Shown: one piece after another, positions 7,735 through 17,764 of the stretch | Position numbering within the stretch: position 1 is the stretch's first letter | How the letters are laid out: each line of letters opens with the position of its first letter | Assembly: GCA_965232105.1 (NCBI GenBank) | Contig: OZ246956.1 | Location: 2,976,001-3,040,000, forward strand | Reading direction: 5' to 3' | DNA length: 64,000 bases | From: Multivorans sp965232105 | GTDB taxonomy: Bacteria; Acidobacteriota; Thermoanaerobaculia; Multivoradales; Multivoraceae | The notes under the pieces: model-generated | The model's input: the letters and a program-made list of their open reading frames with translations, nothing else | Databases searched by the model: none | What the model was told of the DNA's origin: nothing | Position numbers and translations under genes: made by a program

Positions 7735-9498
7735 GTGAAGAGATCCAAGGCAGGAACCCTGACCACCGACCAGGTCGGCGAGCAGGCGAAGGTCCAGGGA
7801 TGGGTCCACCGCCGCCGCGATCACGGCGGCGTGATCTTCCTCGACGTCCGCGACCGGAGCGGCGTCGTCCAGGCGGTCGTCCACCCTGAGAGCACGCCGG
7901 AGGCGGCCGAATCCCTGCACCCCGCGCGACTCGAATACGTCGTCGAGGTCGAGGGCGAGGTCGTACGGCGCGACCCGGACAAGGTCAACCCGAAGATGGC
8001 GACCGGCGAGATCGAGGTGCAGGTCCGGGAGGGGAGGATCCTGGCGCGTTCCGAGCCGATGCCCTTCGCGATGGAGGGCGCGCAGGACGCGAGCGAGGAG
8101 ACGCGCCTCAAGTACCGCTTCCTCGATCTGCGGCGGGAAGGCCTGCAGCGCAACCTGCGGCTGCGGTCCGACTTCACGATCGAGTCCCTCGCGTACTTCC
8201 GGGAGCAGGGCTTCGTCAACGTCGAGACGCCGATGCTGACCCGCTCGACGCCGGAGGGGGCCCGCGACTACCTGGTCCCGAGCCGCCTGAACCACGGCAA
8301 CTTCTACGCCCTGCCCCAGTCACCGCAGTTGTTCAAGCAGATCCTGATGGTCAGCGGTCTGGAGCGCTACGTCCAGTTCGCCCGCTGCTTCCGCGACGAG
8401 GACCTGCGAGCCGACCGTCAGCCCGAGTTCACGCAGATCGACGTGGAGATGTCCTTCGTGGACGAGGAGGATGTCTACAGCCTCGTCGAGGGCCTGTTCT
8501 CGCGTGTGTTTCCGCTCGCCGGGATCACGCCGCCGGCCTCGTACCCGCGCCTCTCGTACGACGACGCGATGTCGCGCTACGGCTCGGACCGTCCCGACCT
8601 GCGGGTCGACCTCGAGATCGCGGACGTGACGGACTGTCTGCGGGAGACGGAGTTCCGCGCCTTTCAGGCGGCGGTCGGTGCCGGCGGAGTCGTGCGTGGC
8701 GTTCACATACCGGGGGCCGCCGGGTCGAGCCGACGGCAGGTCGACGAGTACGCCGACATCGCCCGCCGCCACGGCGCCCAGGGCGTCCTTTGGGTCAAGC
8801 GCGAGAACGGCGTGCCCTCCTTCCTGGTCAAGAACGCGCTGACTCCGGCGCAGGTCGAGACGCTCGCCGACCGGCTGGGCGTCGAGGAGGGCGGGATGGG
8901 CCTCCTGGTCGCCGGCCCGGCGCCGACCGCGGCGGCCGCGCTCGGCGCGTTGCGGGAAGAAGTGGGCCGGCGCTTCGGCCACATGCGCGAGGATGCCCAC
9001 GAGTTCCTGTGGGTGCACGACTTTCCCCTGGTCGACTGGAACGGCGACGAGGGGCGCTGGAACGCGACCCATCATCCGTTCACGTCGCCGCGCATGGCCG
9101 ACCTGGACCGTCTGGAGAGTGATCCGGGCTCGGTTCGCTCGCGCGCCTACGATGTCGTGCTCAACGGCAATGAGATCGGGGGCGGCTCGATCCGGATTTA
9201 CGAGCGGGAACTGCAGAAGCGGGTGCTCGCGCTGCTCGGGATCGACGCCGAGGAGGCACAGCGGCGTTTCGGGTTCCTGTTCGAGGCGCTCAGCTACGGA
9301 GCGCCGCCGCACGGGGGCATCGCCCTCGGCGTCGACCGGATCGTCATGCTGATGGCCGGGGCCGGTTCGCTACGCGACGTGATCGCCTTCCCGAAAACGG
9401 CGTCGGCGTTGTGCCTGATGACCGAGGCGCCTTCGACGGTCGACCAGGAGCAGTTGCTCGACCTGGGGTTGCGCATGCGGCCGCGGGCCGGAGGGTGA
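7735..9498 (+). CDS. aspS: Aspartate--tRNA ligase, probably non-discriminating type
   Basis: Bacterial-type class II AspRS, 587 residues, with the GAD insertion domain. The GTG start leads into an OB-fold anticodon domain (WVHRRRDHGG at 23-32), motif 2 (CFRDEDLRADRQPEFTQ, about 219) and motif 3 (GIALGVDRIVMLMAG, about 529), ending with the usual FPKTASALCLMTEAPS. His30 occupies the position of Leu30 in E. coli AspRS. His here is associated with non-discriminating enzymes that also charge tRNA-Asn, which then needs GatCAB. That reading is inference; no asnS or gat gene lies in the window. Confidence 0.96.
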   Translation: MKRSKAGTLTTDQVGEQAKVQGWVHRRRDHGGVIFLDVRDRSGVVQAVVHPESTPEAAESLHPARLEYVVEVEGEVVRRDPDKVNPKMATGEIEVQVREGRILARSEPMPFAMEGAQDASEETRLKYRFLDLRREGLQRNLRLRSDFTIESLAYFREQGFVNVETPMLTRSTPEGARDYLVPSRLNHGNFYALPQSPQLFKQILMVSGLERYVQFARCFRDEDLRADRQPEFTQIDVEMSFVDEEDVYSLVEGLFSRVFPLAGITPPASYPRLSYDDAMSRYGSDRPDLRVDLEIADVTDCLRETEFRAFQAAVGAGGVVRGVHIPGAAGSSRRQVDEYADIARRHGAQGVLWVKRENGVPSFLVKNALTPAQVETLADRLGVEEGGMGLLVAGPAPTAAAALGALREEVGRRFGHMREDAHEFLWVHDFPLVDWNGDEGRWNATHHPFTSPRMADLDRLESDPGSVRSRAYDVVLNGNEIGGGSIRIYERELQKRVLALLGIDAEEAQRRFGFLFEALSYGAPPHGGIALGVDRIVMLMAGAGSLRDVIAFPKTASALCLMTEAPSTVDQEQLLDLGLRMRPRAGG

Positions 9499-9505
9499 GG
9501 CAGCC

Positions 9506-10681
9506 GTGGCGGGGCACGGCGCGGACGAGCCGTACCGTCTGACTCTCGCCCATCCGCGGGGCGTGAGCGAGATCCTCGTCGGCCCGGGTCTGCTCGCCGC
9601 CGGCGCCCAGGGCGCGCTCGGTGGCGTGGCGGCGTGGTGCCGGGGCCGGGTCGTGTTCCTGCTCACGAGCGAGGCGCCCGATCGTCACTGCGGCGCCGCG
9701 GCGCGGCAGTTGCTCAAGACCGCAGGCGCGGCCCGGATCGAGACGATCGAGGCGCCGGACGGCGAGGCGGCGAAGACGGTCGAGTGTGCCGCCTCGGTCT
9801 GGCGGGAGATGCTCGAGCGCGGCGGCAAGCGTGACAGTCGGATGGTGACCCTCGGCGGCGGTTCGGTGGGCGATCTGGGAGGCTTCGTCGCCGCCTGCTT
9901 CCTGCGCGGCATCGACTACATCCAGATTCCGACCACGCTGCTTGCCCAGGTCGACGCCTCGGTCGGCGGCAAGACCGGGGTCGACCTGCCCGGCGGCAAG
10001 AACACGGTCGGCGCCTTCCACCATCCGCGCTTCGTGCTTGCCGACATCGACAGCCTGCGCACTCTGCCGGTCGGCGAACTGAGGGCCGGGCTGTTCGAGG
10101 TGGTCAAGATGGCGGCGTTGCTCGATCTCGAGCTGCTGGATCGGGCGGAGGAGTCGCTCGAGCGGCTGCTCGCGGGCGACGCGGACGCGCTGACGCCGGT
10201 CGTCGCGGCGTCGATCCAGGCCAAGCTGGACGTCGTCGAAGCGGACCTGGAAGAGGGCGACCGCCGCCGGCTGCTGAACTTCGGCCACACCCTGGGGCAC
10301 GCGATCGAAGCGGAGTTCGGCTACCGGGGCCTGCGTCACGGCGACGCGGTGGCGCACGGCATGCGGTTCGTGTTGCGCCTGGCGCTCGGGCGAGGGCTGG
10401 ATCCGGAGTTCGCGGAGCGCTTCAGTCGGTTGATCGATCGGATGGGGCCGCCCGATCTAGGCGCCGTGGAGCGCGACATGGGTGTCCACCTCCAGGTCGA
10501 CCGCCTGTTTGCCGCGATGGGGCGGGACAAGAAGGCGCGAGAGAGCGGGCTGGTGTGGATTCTGCCGGCGGCGCCGGGCCGGGGCGAGATCGTCGCCGAC
10601 CTCGATCCGGCGGTCGTGCGGACCGAACTCCGGGCCTTTCTCGAAGACTCCCGAGCCGCGTCGTCCGGGGGCGCGCGGTGA
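9506..10681 (+). CDS. aroB: 3-dehydroquinate synthase
   Basis: Second enzyme of the shikimate pathway: converts DAHP to 3-dehydroquinate using NAD+ and a divalent metal. 391 residues, slightly longer than usual. The NAD-binding and active-site blocks are intact: LGGGSVGDLGGFVAACFLRG (about 116), PTTLLAQVDASVGGKTGVD, LPGGKNTVGAFHHP, RAGLFEVVKMA, and the metal ligands in NFGHTLGHAIE and LRHGDAVAHGM. It starts with GTG 7 nt after aspS. The last four bases GTGA overlap the ftsY start, so aroB-ftsY are translationally coupled. Confidence 0.96.
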   Translation: MAGHGADEPYRLTLAHPRGVSEILVGPGLLAAGAQGALGGVAAWCRGRVVFLLTSEAPDRHCGAAARQLLKTAGAARIETIEAPDGEAAKTVECAASVWREMLERGGKRDSRMVTLGGGSVGDLGGFVAACFLRGIDYIQIPTTLLAQVDASVGGKTGVDLPGGKNTVGAFHHPRFVLADIDSLRTLPVGELRAGLFEVVKMAALLDLELLDRAEESLERLLAGDADALTPVVAASIQAKLDVVEADLEEGDRRRLLNFGHTLGHAIEAEFGYRGLRHGDAVAHGMRFVLRLALGRGLDPEFAERFSRLIDRMGPPDLGAVERDMGVHLQVDRLFAAMGRDKKARESGLVWILPAAPGRGEIVADLDPAVVRTELRAFLEDSRAASSGGAR

Positions 10682-11679
10682 GCGGGGCAACCGGGGGCCT
10701 CGGCACGGCCGCGCCGGTCGTCGAGGACGAGTCGCGCGGCTCGCGGGAATCGCGGGACTCGGGGGGTGGCTTGTGGAACCGCCTGCGACGGGGCCTGGGC
10801 CGCACGCGGAAGGGACTGGTCGGCCGGATCAGCACCGCGCTCGGAGGCGCCGCGCGGATCGACGAAGACGTGCTGGAGCGGCTCGAGGAAACTCTGATCG
10901 AGTCGGACCTGGGCGTCGAGACCTCGCTCGAACTCGTCGAGCGGTTGCGTCAGGCGGGAGATTCGGGGCCGATCGCCGCCGGCGACGAGTTCGCCTTGCG
11001 GCAACTGCTGGTCGATGAGGTGGCCGTGCTGCTGCTCGACGCGCCGCCCGCGGCGCTGCCGGCTACGCCCCGCATCACGCTGATGGTGGGCGTCAACGGC
11101 TCGGGCAAGACGACCTCCGCCGCCAAGCTGGCGCGGGCATCCCTGTCCCGGGGCGAGAAGGTCCTCTTTGCGGCCGGCGACACGTTTCGCGCCGCCGCCG
11201 CGGAACAGCTCGAAGTATGGGGCGAGCGGCTGGAGATCGAGGTCGTCCGTCGCCCGTCGGGCGGCGACCCGGCGGCCCTCGTGTTCGACGCCGTGCAGGC
11301 GGCCGGGGCGCGGGGCACGGATCACCTGATCGTCGACACGGCGGGTCGCCTCCACACCCGCGGTGAACTGATGGACGAACTGTCGAAGGTCGATCGCGTC
11401 GCGCGGCGGGCGGCCGGCGACACCTGGAACGTGTGTACCCTCCTCGTGGTCGATGCCGGCAACGGCCACAACGCGCTGGTGCAGGCGCGCGAGTTCGGGG
11501 CGGCGGTCCCGATCGACGCCGTCTTCCTGGCCAAGCTCGACGGCACGGCCAAGGGAGGCATGGCGGTGGCGATCGCTCGCGATCTGCGCCTGCCGGTCGC
11601 CTGGCTGGGCGTGGGGGAGGGAGTGGAGGACCTCGTCGCCTACAAGCCGCGGCCCTTTGCGGCCGCCCTGTTCGGGTGA
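10678..11679 (+). CDS. ftsY: Signal recognition particle receptor FtsY
   Basis: SRP-type GTPase that docks ribosome-SRP complexes at the Sec translocon; 333 residues. An N-terminal linker (about 1-40) precedes the helical N domain (IDEDVLERLEETLIESDLG). The G domain has G1 GVNGSGKTT (about 138), the insertion-box DTFRAAAAEQLEVW, G3 DTAGRLHTRGELMDEL and G4 AKLDGTAKGGMAVAI. G4 has A in place of the usual T before K. The GTG start overlaps the aroB stop by 4 nt, and its own stop overlaps the ribD GTG in the same way. No acidic A domain is present, as in other short FtsY proteins. Confidence 0.95.
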   Translation: MSGATGGLGTAAPVVEDESRGSRESRDSGGGLWNRLRRGLGRTRKGLVGRISTALGGAARIDEDVLERLEETLIESDLGVETSLELVERLRQAGDSGPIAAGDEFALRQLLVDEVAVLLLDAPPAALPATPRITLMVGVNGSGKTTSAAKLARASLSRGEKVLFAAGDTFRAAAAEQLEVWGERLEIEVVRRPSGGDPAALVFDAVQAAGARGTDHLIVDTAGRLHTRGELMDELSKVDRVARRAAGDTWNVCTLLVVDAGNGHNALVQAREFGAAVPIDAVFLAKLDGTAKGGMAVAIARDLRLPVAWLGVGEGVEDLVAYKPRPFAAALFG

Positions 11680-12869
11680 GCGCGGTGGTCGCTGGAGCCG
11701 CCGGGGCCACCGGAGCGGCCGATCGTTTCGACGAGGCGGATCGAACGGCGATGGCCCGTGCGCTGGCCCTGGCGCGCCGCGGCCGCTTCACCACGGCGCC
11801 GAACCCCATGGTCGGTGCGGTGGTCGTGCGCGACGGCGAGATCGTCGGGTCGGGCTGGCACCGCCGTGCCGGCGGCGAGCATGCCGAGGCGATCGCGCTG
11901 TCCGCGGCGGGCGACCTGGCGGTCGACGCCACTGTCTACGTGACGCTAGAGCCCTGCAACCATCACGGTCGCACGCCGCCCTGCGCGCGGAGCATCCTGG
12001 AGGCCGGGGTGGAGCGGGTCGTCTTCGCGCACCGCGATCCAAACCCGGAGGTGACCGGAGGCGGCGCCGACCGCTTGCGGGCCGCCGGCCTCCGCGTCGA
12101 GAGCGGGCTCCTGGCGGAGGAGGCGATCGAGATGAACGTGCCCTTCCTTACCGGTCTCCTGCATCGCCGCCCGGCCGTGACGCTGAAGTGGGCGATGAGC
12201 CTGGACGGCCGGATCGCGACCGCAAGCGGCGACAGCCAGTGGATCTCGTCGCCGCGCGGCCGGCATTGGGCCTTGGGACTGCGCGAAGAGCATCAGGCGA
12301 TCGTTGTCGGCAGCGGCACCGCCCTGGCCGACGATCCGCGTCTCAACCGCAGGCTCGACCGGGCGGAGGGGCCGATCGTGCGGGTCGTGCTCGATCGGCG
12401 GTTGCGGCTGTCCGCACGGGCGCGGATGTTCGAAGTCGAGGGGCCGGTCGTCGTCTATACGGAGAAGCCGCGGGGCGCCCGGACGGATGCGGCGTCGAAA
12501 TGGGTCGATCGACGTGACCGTCTGCGCGAGGCGGGCGCCGAGGTCGTCGTGCTCGAGGTCGTGGCGCCGGCGGCGGTGCTGGAAGACCTGGCGGGCCGAG
12601 GAGTGGCGAATGTTCTCGTCGAGGGAGGCGCCGAGGTGCTGGAGGCGTTCGCGTCCTCCGGCGTCTGGGATCGGGCCGCCGTCTGTTGCGCGCCGATCCT
12701 GATCGGCGGTGCGGAGGCCCCGGGTCCGCTCGGCGGTACGGGCGCGGAGAACCTGGCGGATGGATGGCGCCTTGACCGGCTGCGCGTGCGCCGGCGCGGC
12801 GCGGACGTGACTCTCGTAGGCTACAGGCAGGGATGTTTACCGGGATTGTCCAAGAGCGTGGCCGGGTAG
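11676..12869 (+). CDS. ribD: Bifunctional riboflavin biosynthesis deaminase/reductase RibD
   Basis: Deaminates and then reduces the pyrimidine intermediate of riboflavin synthesis; 397 residues. The N-terminal cytidine-deaminase-like domain has the zinc site HAE (about 68-70) and PCNHHGRTPPC (about 93-103). The C-terminal reductase domain has KWAMSLDGRIATASGDSQW and the NADPH-binding LVEGGAEVLEAF. The GTG start overlaps ftsY by 4 nt. The 3' end runs 37 nt into ribE in another frame, so its last residues (CLPGLSKSVAG) are probably non-conserved. No FMN riboswitch is seen upstream, as expected for an internal operon gene. Confidence 0.95.
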   Translation: MSAVVAGAAGATGAADRFDEADRTAMARALALARRGRFTTAPNPMVGAVVVRDGEIVGSGWHRRAGGEHAEAIALSAAGDLAVDATVYVTLEPCNHHGRTPPCARSILEAGVERVVFAHRDPNPEVTGGGADRLRAAGLRVESGLLAEEAIEMNVPFLTGLLHRRPAVTLKWAMSLDGRIATASGDSQWISSPRGRHWALGLREEHQAIVVGSGTALADDPRLNRRLDRAEGPIVRVVLDRRLRLSARARMFEVEGPVVVYTEKPRGARTDAASKWVDRRDRLREAGAEVVVLEVVAPAAVLEDLAGRGVANVLVEGGAEVLEAFASSGVWDRAAVCCAPILIGGAEAPGPLGGTGAENLADGWRLDRLRVRRRGADVTLVGYRQGCLPGLSKSVAG

Positions 12870-13504
12870 TCGAGGGCCCCGGACCTTCGCGGAGCCACGG
12901 CGGCCGCGTGGTGGTCGGGCACTCGGACGAGCTCGGGTCGCGACTCGGTTCGGGCGCCAGCCTCTCGGTTGCCGGCGTTTGCCTGACCGTGGTGGAGCAG
13001 GGCGGTACGAGCGGCGTTTCGGGTACCGGCGCGGAGAGCGCGTTTCCGGCCTGGTCGGCCTTCGACCTGTCTCCGGAAACCCTGAGCCGAACGACGCTGG
13101 GCGCACTTGCTGCCGGCGACCGGGTCAACCTGGAGCCGCCGCTGGCCGCGGGCGACTTTCTTGGCGGCCACCTCGTCCAGGGGCACGTCGACACGACGAC
13201 CCGGGTGGCGAAGGTCGAGGAACTGGGAGAGAACCGGGTCATCACGTTCGAGGCGCCTCGGGAACTGGCGTCGGGGATGGTCGAGAAGGGCAGCGTGACG
13301 ATCGACGGCGTCAGCCTGACGATCTCGGCTCTGGACGAAGGAACTTTCGATGTGGCTCTCATTCCGCACACGCTCGAGGTCACCACCCTCTCGGAGTTGA
13401 AGCCCGGCGACCAAGTCAACGTCGAGGGCGACGTTCTCGCCAGGTACGTCCAGAAGTCGGTCGAGGCGGCCGTCGCCGCCGCCCTCAAGTCGGGCGGGCG
13501 TTGA
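12833..13504 (+). CDS. ribE: Riboflavin synthase, alpha subunit type
   Basis: Dismutates two 6,7-dimethyl-8-ribityllumazines to riboflavin. The hallmark N-terminus MFTGIVQERG fixes the ATG start. Two lumazine-binding repeats are visible: residues about 1-105 (ASLSVAGVCLTVV, FDLSPETLSRTTLG) and about 106-205 (LGGHLVQGHVDTT, GSVTIDGVSLTI, FDVALIPHTLEVTT, NVEGDVLARYVQK). 223 residues, a little longer than the usual 200-215 because of a Gly/Ser-rich insert near residue 60. It overlaps the end of ribD by 37 nt. RibA/B and RibH are not in the window. Confidence 0.95.
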   Translation: MFTGIVQERGRVVEGPGPSRSHGGRVVVGHSDELGSRLGSGASLSVAGVCLTVVEQGGTSGVSGTGAESAFPAWSAFDLSPETLSRTTLGALAAGDRVNLEPPLAAGDFLGGHLVQGHVDTTTRVAKVEELGENRVITFEAPRELASGMVEKGSVTIDGVSLTISALDEGTFDVALIPHTLEVTTLSELKPGDQVNVEGDVLARYVQKSVEAAVAAALKSGGR

Positions 13505-13563
13505 CGCCGCCGCCTCAGGGAGCGCGGGCATCTTGCTCGCATCCGGTTGAGGATCGTCGCGCC

Positions 13564-14568
13564 GTGACTCCACTCACGTTCCGGGAGCACGTCGCCGAAC
13601 CGGCGAATCTCTGGATCCGTCACAGCTTCCCGCGATGGCCTGTGAGCGGCGGCGACGACCTCTGGTGCGATCTCGGTACCGGCGGCCTGCCGCCGTCGAC
13701 CGCTGGTTCGTTGCCGGCCGCCGCCAATGCCGCCGAAGGGGTGCGTTCGGTGACCGATGTCGTCTACGTTCCGCCGCTGCCGGCGGACTGTATGCATCTC
13801 TTCAGGAGCATCGGCGAAGCGGCCGCCGAAGCCGGAGTGCCGCTCCTGATTCAGATTGTGGGGACCATCCCGGATGGCGGGTCGAGCCTCCGCGAGTTGG
13901 CTGCACCCGGGCTCGCCGACCTGCCCTCAAATCAGGTTGTCGCAGTCGATCTCCTGCACACCCTGGTCCGCCACGCCGCCGCCCTGCGTGAAGAGCTCAG
14001 GGAGCGCAGGCAGCCGAGTCTCCCGTTCGAACCGCGTCCGCTGGCGGGCGCAACCCTGGTCTGGCCTCTCGTCGCCGACTGGACCGACGAGCCGGGTTTG
14101 CTGGAGCCGGCAATGGCCCGACTCGCTGCCGCCGGGGCCCGCCGCGTTGTGCCGCGGGCCATGCAGCTCGATGCCCGGGAACGCCGGCTGCTCTCCGAAC
14201 GCCTGCAGTCCTCCTGGCCCGAGGCCTTCGACGCGCTGTTTCACGGCGACGGCTCGCGCCCGGACCACTCGGCCTTCCGCTGCGCTGCCGAGGCAGCCGG
14301 CCTCGAGCATCGCCTGCCCAGGCCCCTGCCGGCCCTACCCCTGCCACCCAGGCTCCGGCGCTCCCGCGAACTCGCCGGCCACCTGATCGAACTCGGCGAT
14401 GCCGCCGCCACTCATGGTGACGCCTACTACCGCGCCGCCCGTTTTCTCGACCGCAACGAGGTCGACATCGATGCCGCCGCCCGGGAAGGCAACCTTGGCG
14501 TCCTGCCCTGGCTGGAGGACCCGGCCAGAGTGGGGGTGGAGGCATGGCTGGCCAAGCACGGCGGCTGA
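13564..14568 (+). CDS. Protein of unknown function
   Basis: 334 residues, not recognised. GTG at 13564 has GAGGA about 11 nt upstream; a TTG at 13501 overlapping the ribE stop (TTGA) is an alternative. The sequence is cytoplasmic-looking, without signal peptide or membrane segment. Features include DVVYVPPLPADCMHLFRSIG, a hydrophobic VPLLIQIVGTIPDGG, GATLVWPLVADWTDEPGLLE and GARRVVPRAMQLDARERRLL, then a helical C-terminus (RSRELAGHLIELGDAAATHG). The alternation of hydrophobic strands and helices suggests an alpha/beta fold. Position right after ribE could be operonic. Codon use matches the neighbouring real genes. Function cannot be assigned. Confidence 0.7.
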   Translation: MTPLTFREHVAEPANLWIRHSFPRWPVSGGDDLWCDLGTGGLPPSTAGSLPAAANAAEGVRSVTDVVYVPPLPADCMHLFRSIGEAAAEAGVPLLIQIVGTIPDGGSSLRELAAPGLADLPSNQVVAVDLLHTLVRHAAALREELRERRQPSLPFEPRPLAGATLVWPLVADWTDEPGLLEPAMARLAAAGARRVVPRAMQLDARERRLLSERLQSSWPEAFDALFHGDGSRPDHSAFRCAAEAAGLEHRLPRPLPALPLPPRLRRSRELAGHLIELGDAAATHGDAYYRAARFLDRNEVDIDAAAREGNLGVLPWLEDPARVGVEAWLAKHGG

Positions 14569-14583
14569 GGCGCTGGCCGCCAC

Positions 14584-14693
14584 GCGGCAGAACGTCCGGA
14601 ACCCGGATGGCGCGATCCACGCCACCCGTGAACCAGTTCGTGCGCCTGGCAGCGGGCGCACGAATGGCAGGCCGGCGCACCCAGTTCTGCCGC
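14584..14693. repeat. Dispersed two-hairpin intergenic element, copy A
   Basis: Lies between the convergent 3' ends of the unknown gene and lysS. An outer stem GCGGCAGAAC (14584-14593) / GTTCTGCCGC (14684-14693) is perfect over 10 bp and extends one more pair. Inside are hairpin 1, GGATGGCG (14605-14612) / CGCCACCC (14620-14627), with one A.C mismatch, and hairpin 2, TTCGTGCGCC (14637-14646) / GGCGCACGAA (14655-14664), perfect. The core 14598-14667 recurs at 26793-26864 in the same orientation with changes on both arms that keep pairing. Confidence 0.75.
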
Positions 14694-14735
14694 GCAACCT
14701 CCTAGCCGCCAGCAGATGACGCGGTTGCGACGTCT

Positions 14736-16220
<1,485 letters not shown>

Positions 16221-16233
16221 GGTTCAGTTTGAC

Positions 16234-17097
16234 TCAAGCGCGCCAGAGAACGCCATCGGCGATCAGATCGGAGGTCAGGCGTGCCACGTCGGCCGCCGCG
16301 CCGCTGCCGACGCGGAGCACGTCCTCGTGATCGACGGGTCCGTCCACGAGGCCGACGCCCATGTTCGTGACCAGGGAGAAACCGAGCACGCGCAGGCCCA
16401 TGTGGCGGGCGGCGATGACTTCCAGCACCGTCGACATGCCGACCAGGTCGACGCCGAGCGCCTGGTAGGCCCGGATCTCGGCCGGCGTCTCGTAGGAGGG
16501 CCCGAGAAGGCCCAGATAGACCCCCTCACCCATGGGAATCCCGGCATCGCGGCCGAGTTCGACGAACCGGCTGCGGAGGGCGGGGTCGTAGGCGACGGCA
16601 AGGTCCGGGAACCGCGGCCCCCAGCTTGCCGGCATGCGGCCGCGAAGGGGGTTCAGACCGGTCAGGTTCACATGATCGGAGATTGCCGCGATCGACCCCG
16701 GCGGCAAGTCCCGCCGCAGCGAGCCGGCCGCGTTCGTGATCACGAGCGCGCCGGCGCCGAGAAGGGCCGCCAGGCGCACCAGGTACACGACCTGCGCCGG
16801 CGTGTAGCCCTGGTAGGCGTGGAGCCGGCCGCGGCAGTAGAGCAGGAATCGGCCGTCAGCCGTTTCGACGAGTTCGATCGTCGCCTCGTGCCCTTCGACC
16901 GCCTCGACATCGAACGGAAGCAGATCCTCGAACGGCCATGGGCCGGCCGCCGGCGCGCCAAGGTCGAGGCTCAGCCCGGAACCGGTGACGAGGAGAGCTT
17001 CGGGCCGGGGCCGGCCGGCGTCGAGCCAGCGTCTCTTGCTCTCCTCGAGCTCGTCGGCGAGTCCCGTGTCCGGCCCTGTATTCTTGCGCAGATTCAC
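16234..17097 (-). CDS. Purine nucleoside phosphorylase, PNP-I (trimeric) family
   Basis: Phosphorolysis of inosine/guanosine and deoxy forms to free base and ribose-1-phosphate. 287 residues. Family blocks: VTGSGLSLDL near the N-terminus, phosphate-binding GRLHAYQGYTPAQVVYLVRL, VITNAAGSLRRDLPPG, SDHVNLTGLNPLRG, GPSYETPAEIRAY, and the substrate site VGMSTVLEVIAARHMGL then TNMGVGL. The GTG start has AAGGA immediately adjacent, which is too close for ideal spacing. It is divergent from hpt, which would salvage the hypoxanthine and guanine it releases. lysS follows 13 nt downstream. Confidence 0.93.
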   Translation of the reverse strand: MNLRKNTGPDTGLADELEESKRRWLDAGRPRPEALLVTGSGLSLDLGAPAAGPWPFEDLLPFDVEAVEGHEATIELVETADGRFLLYCRGRLHAYQGYTPAQVVYLVRLAALLGAGALVITNAAGSLRRDLPPGSIAAISDHVNLTGLNPLRGRMPASWGPRFPDLAVAYDPALRSRFVELGRDAGIPMGEGVYLGLLGPSYETPAEIRAYQALGVDLVGMSTVLEVIAARHMGLRVLGFSLVTNMGVGLVDGPVDHEDVLRVGSGAAADVARLTSDLIADGVLWRA

Positions 17098-17173
17098 TCC
17101 TTCTATCCCCCCGCGGAGTGGGGTGGACGATACACGACCGGAGCGTCGTCAGGCGCCGGCGCCGGAGGTGACC

Positions 17174-17722
17174 ATGACCGAGAACGGAAAGCCCAGGGAG
17201 CTCATTTCGACGGAGACGCTGCAGCGCCGGATCGACGAACTCGCGGCCGAGATCGAGCGCGACTACGCCGACAGCAGAGACCTCCTCTGTGTGGGCGTGC
17301 TCAAGGGCTCCGTCTTCTTCCTCGCCGATCTGGTGCAGCGCCTGTCGCGGCCCCTGGTCGTCGATTTCTTTCAGACCTCGAGCTATCGGGGTGAGGCAAC
17401 CTCACCCGGCGAGGTGCGGATCCGGCGCGACCTGGACCACTCCCTGGCCGGGCGCGACGTGCTGCTGATCGAGGACATCGTCGACACGGGCTACACGATG
17501 CGCACGATCATGGCGCTGATGGGTTTCCGCGGCGCCCGTTCGGTTCGCCTCTGCGTGCTGCTGGACAAGGCGTGCAAGCGGGAGACGGCTGTCGATATCC
17601 ACTACCGCGGCTTCGAAGTGGACGACGTCTTCGTCGTCGGCTACGGCCTCGACTACAACGATCAGTACCGCAACCTGCCCTACGTCGGCGTGCTGGACGA
17701 AGCGGAGGTGGAGGAGGAGTAG
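17174..17722 (+). CDS. hpt: Hypoxanthine phosphoribosyltransferase
   Basis: Transfers ribose phosphate from PRPP to hypoxanthine (and often guanine) for purine salvage. 182 residues; ATG 17174 with a good GGAGGTG ribosome binding site fixes the start, although the frame is open upstream. Visible: LLCVGVLKGSVFFLADL, the flexible-loop region FFQTSSYRGEA, the PRPP motif LLIEDIVDTGYTM (about 97-109), LLDKACKRET, and the C-terminal DVFVVGYGLDYNDQYRNLPYVGVL. Divergent from the PNP gene; together they form a purine salvage pair. Confidence 0.95.
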   Translation: MTENGKPRELISTETLQRRIDELAAEIERDYADSRDLLCVGVLKGSVFFLADLVQRLSRPLVVDFFQTSSYRGEATSPGEVRIRRDLDHSLAGRDVLLIEDIVDTGYTMRTIMALMGFRGARSVRLCVLLDKACKRETAVDIHYRGFEVDDVFVVGYGLDYNDQYRNLPYVGVLDEAEVEEE

Positions 17723-17764
17723 CGCCGCCAGGTCGGTCCGGCGACCGTCCCGGCCTCAGGGGCA

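Noticed and set aside
11433..11676. FMN riboswitch upstream of ribD
   Set aside because: ribD starts inside a 4-nt overlap with ftsY, so there is no leader, and no RFN-like conserved boxes were seen.
12817..12822. TAGGCT inside the end of ribD as a promoter for ribE
   Set aside because: It lies in coding sequence, has no -35, and ribE is already within a coupled operon; one hexamer match is expected by chance.
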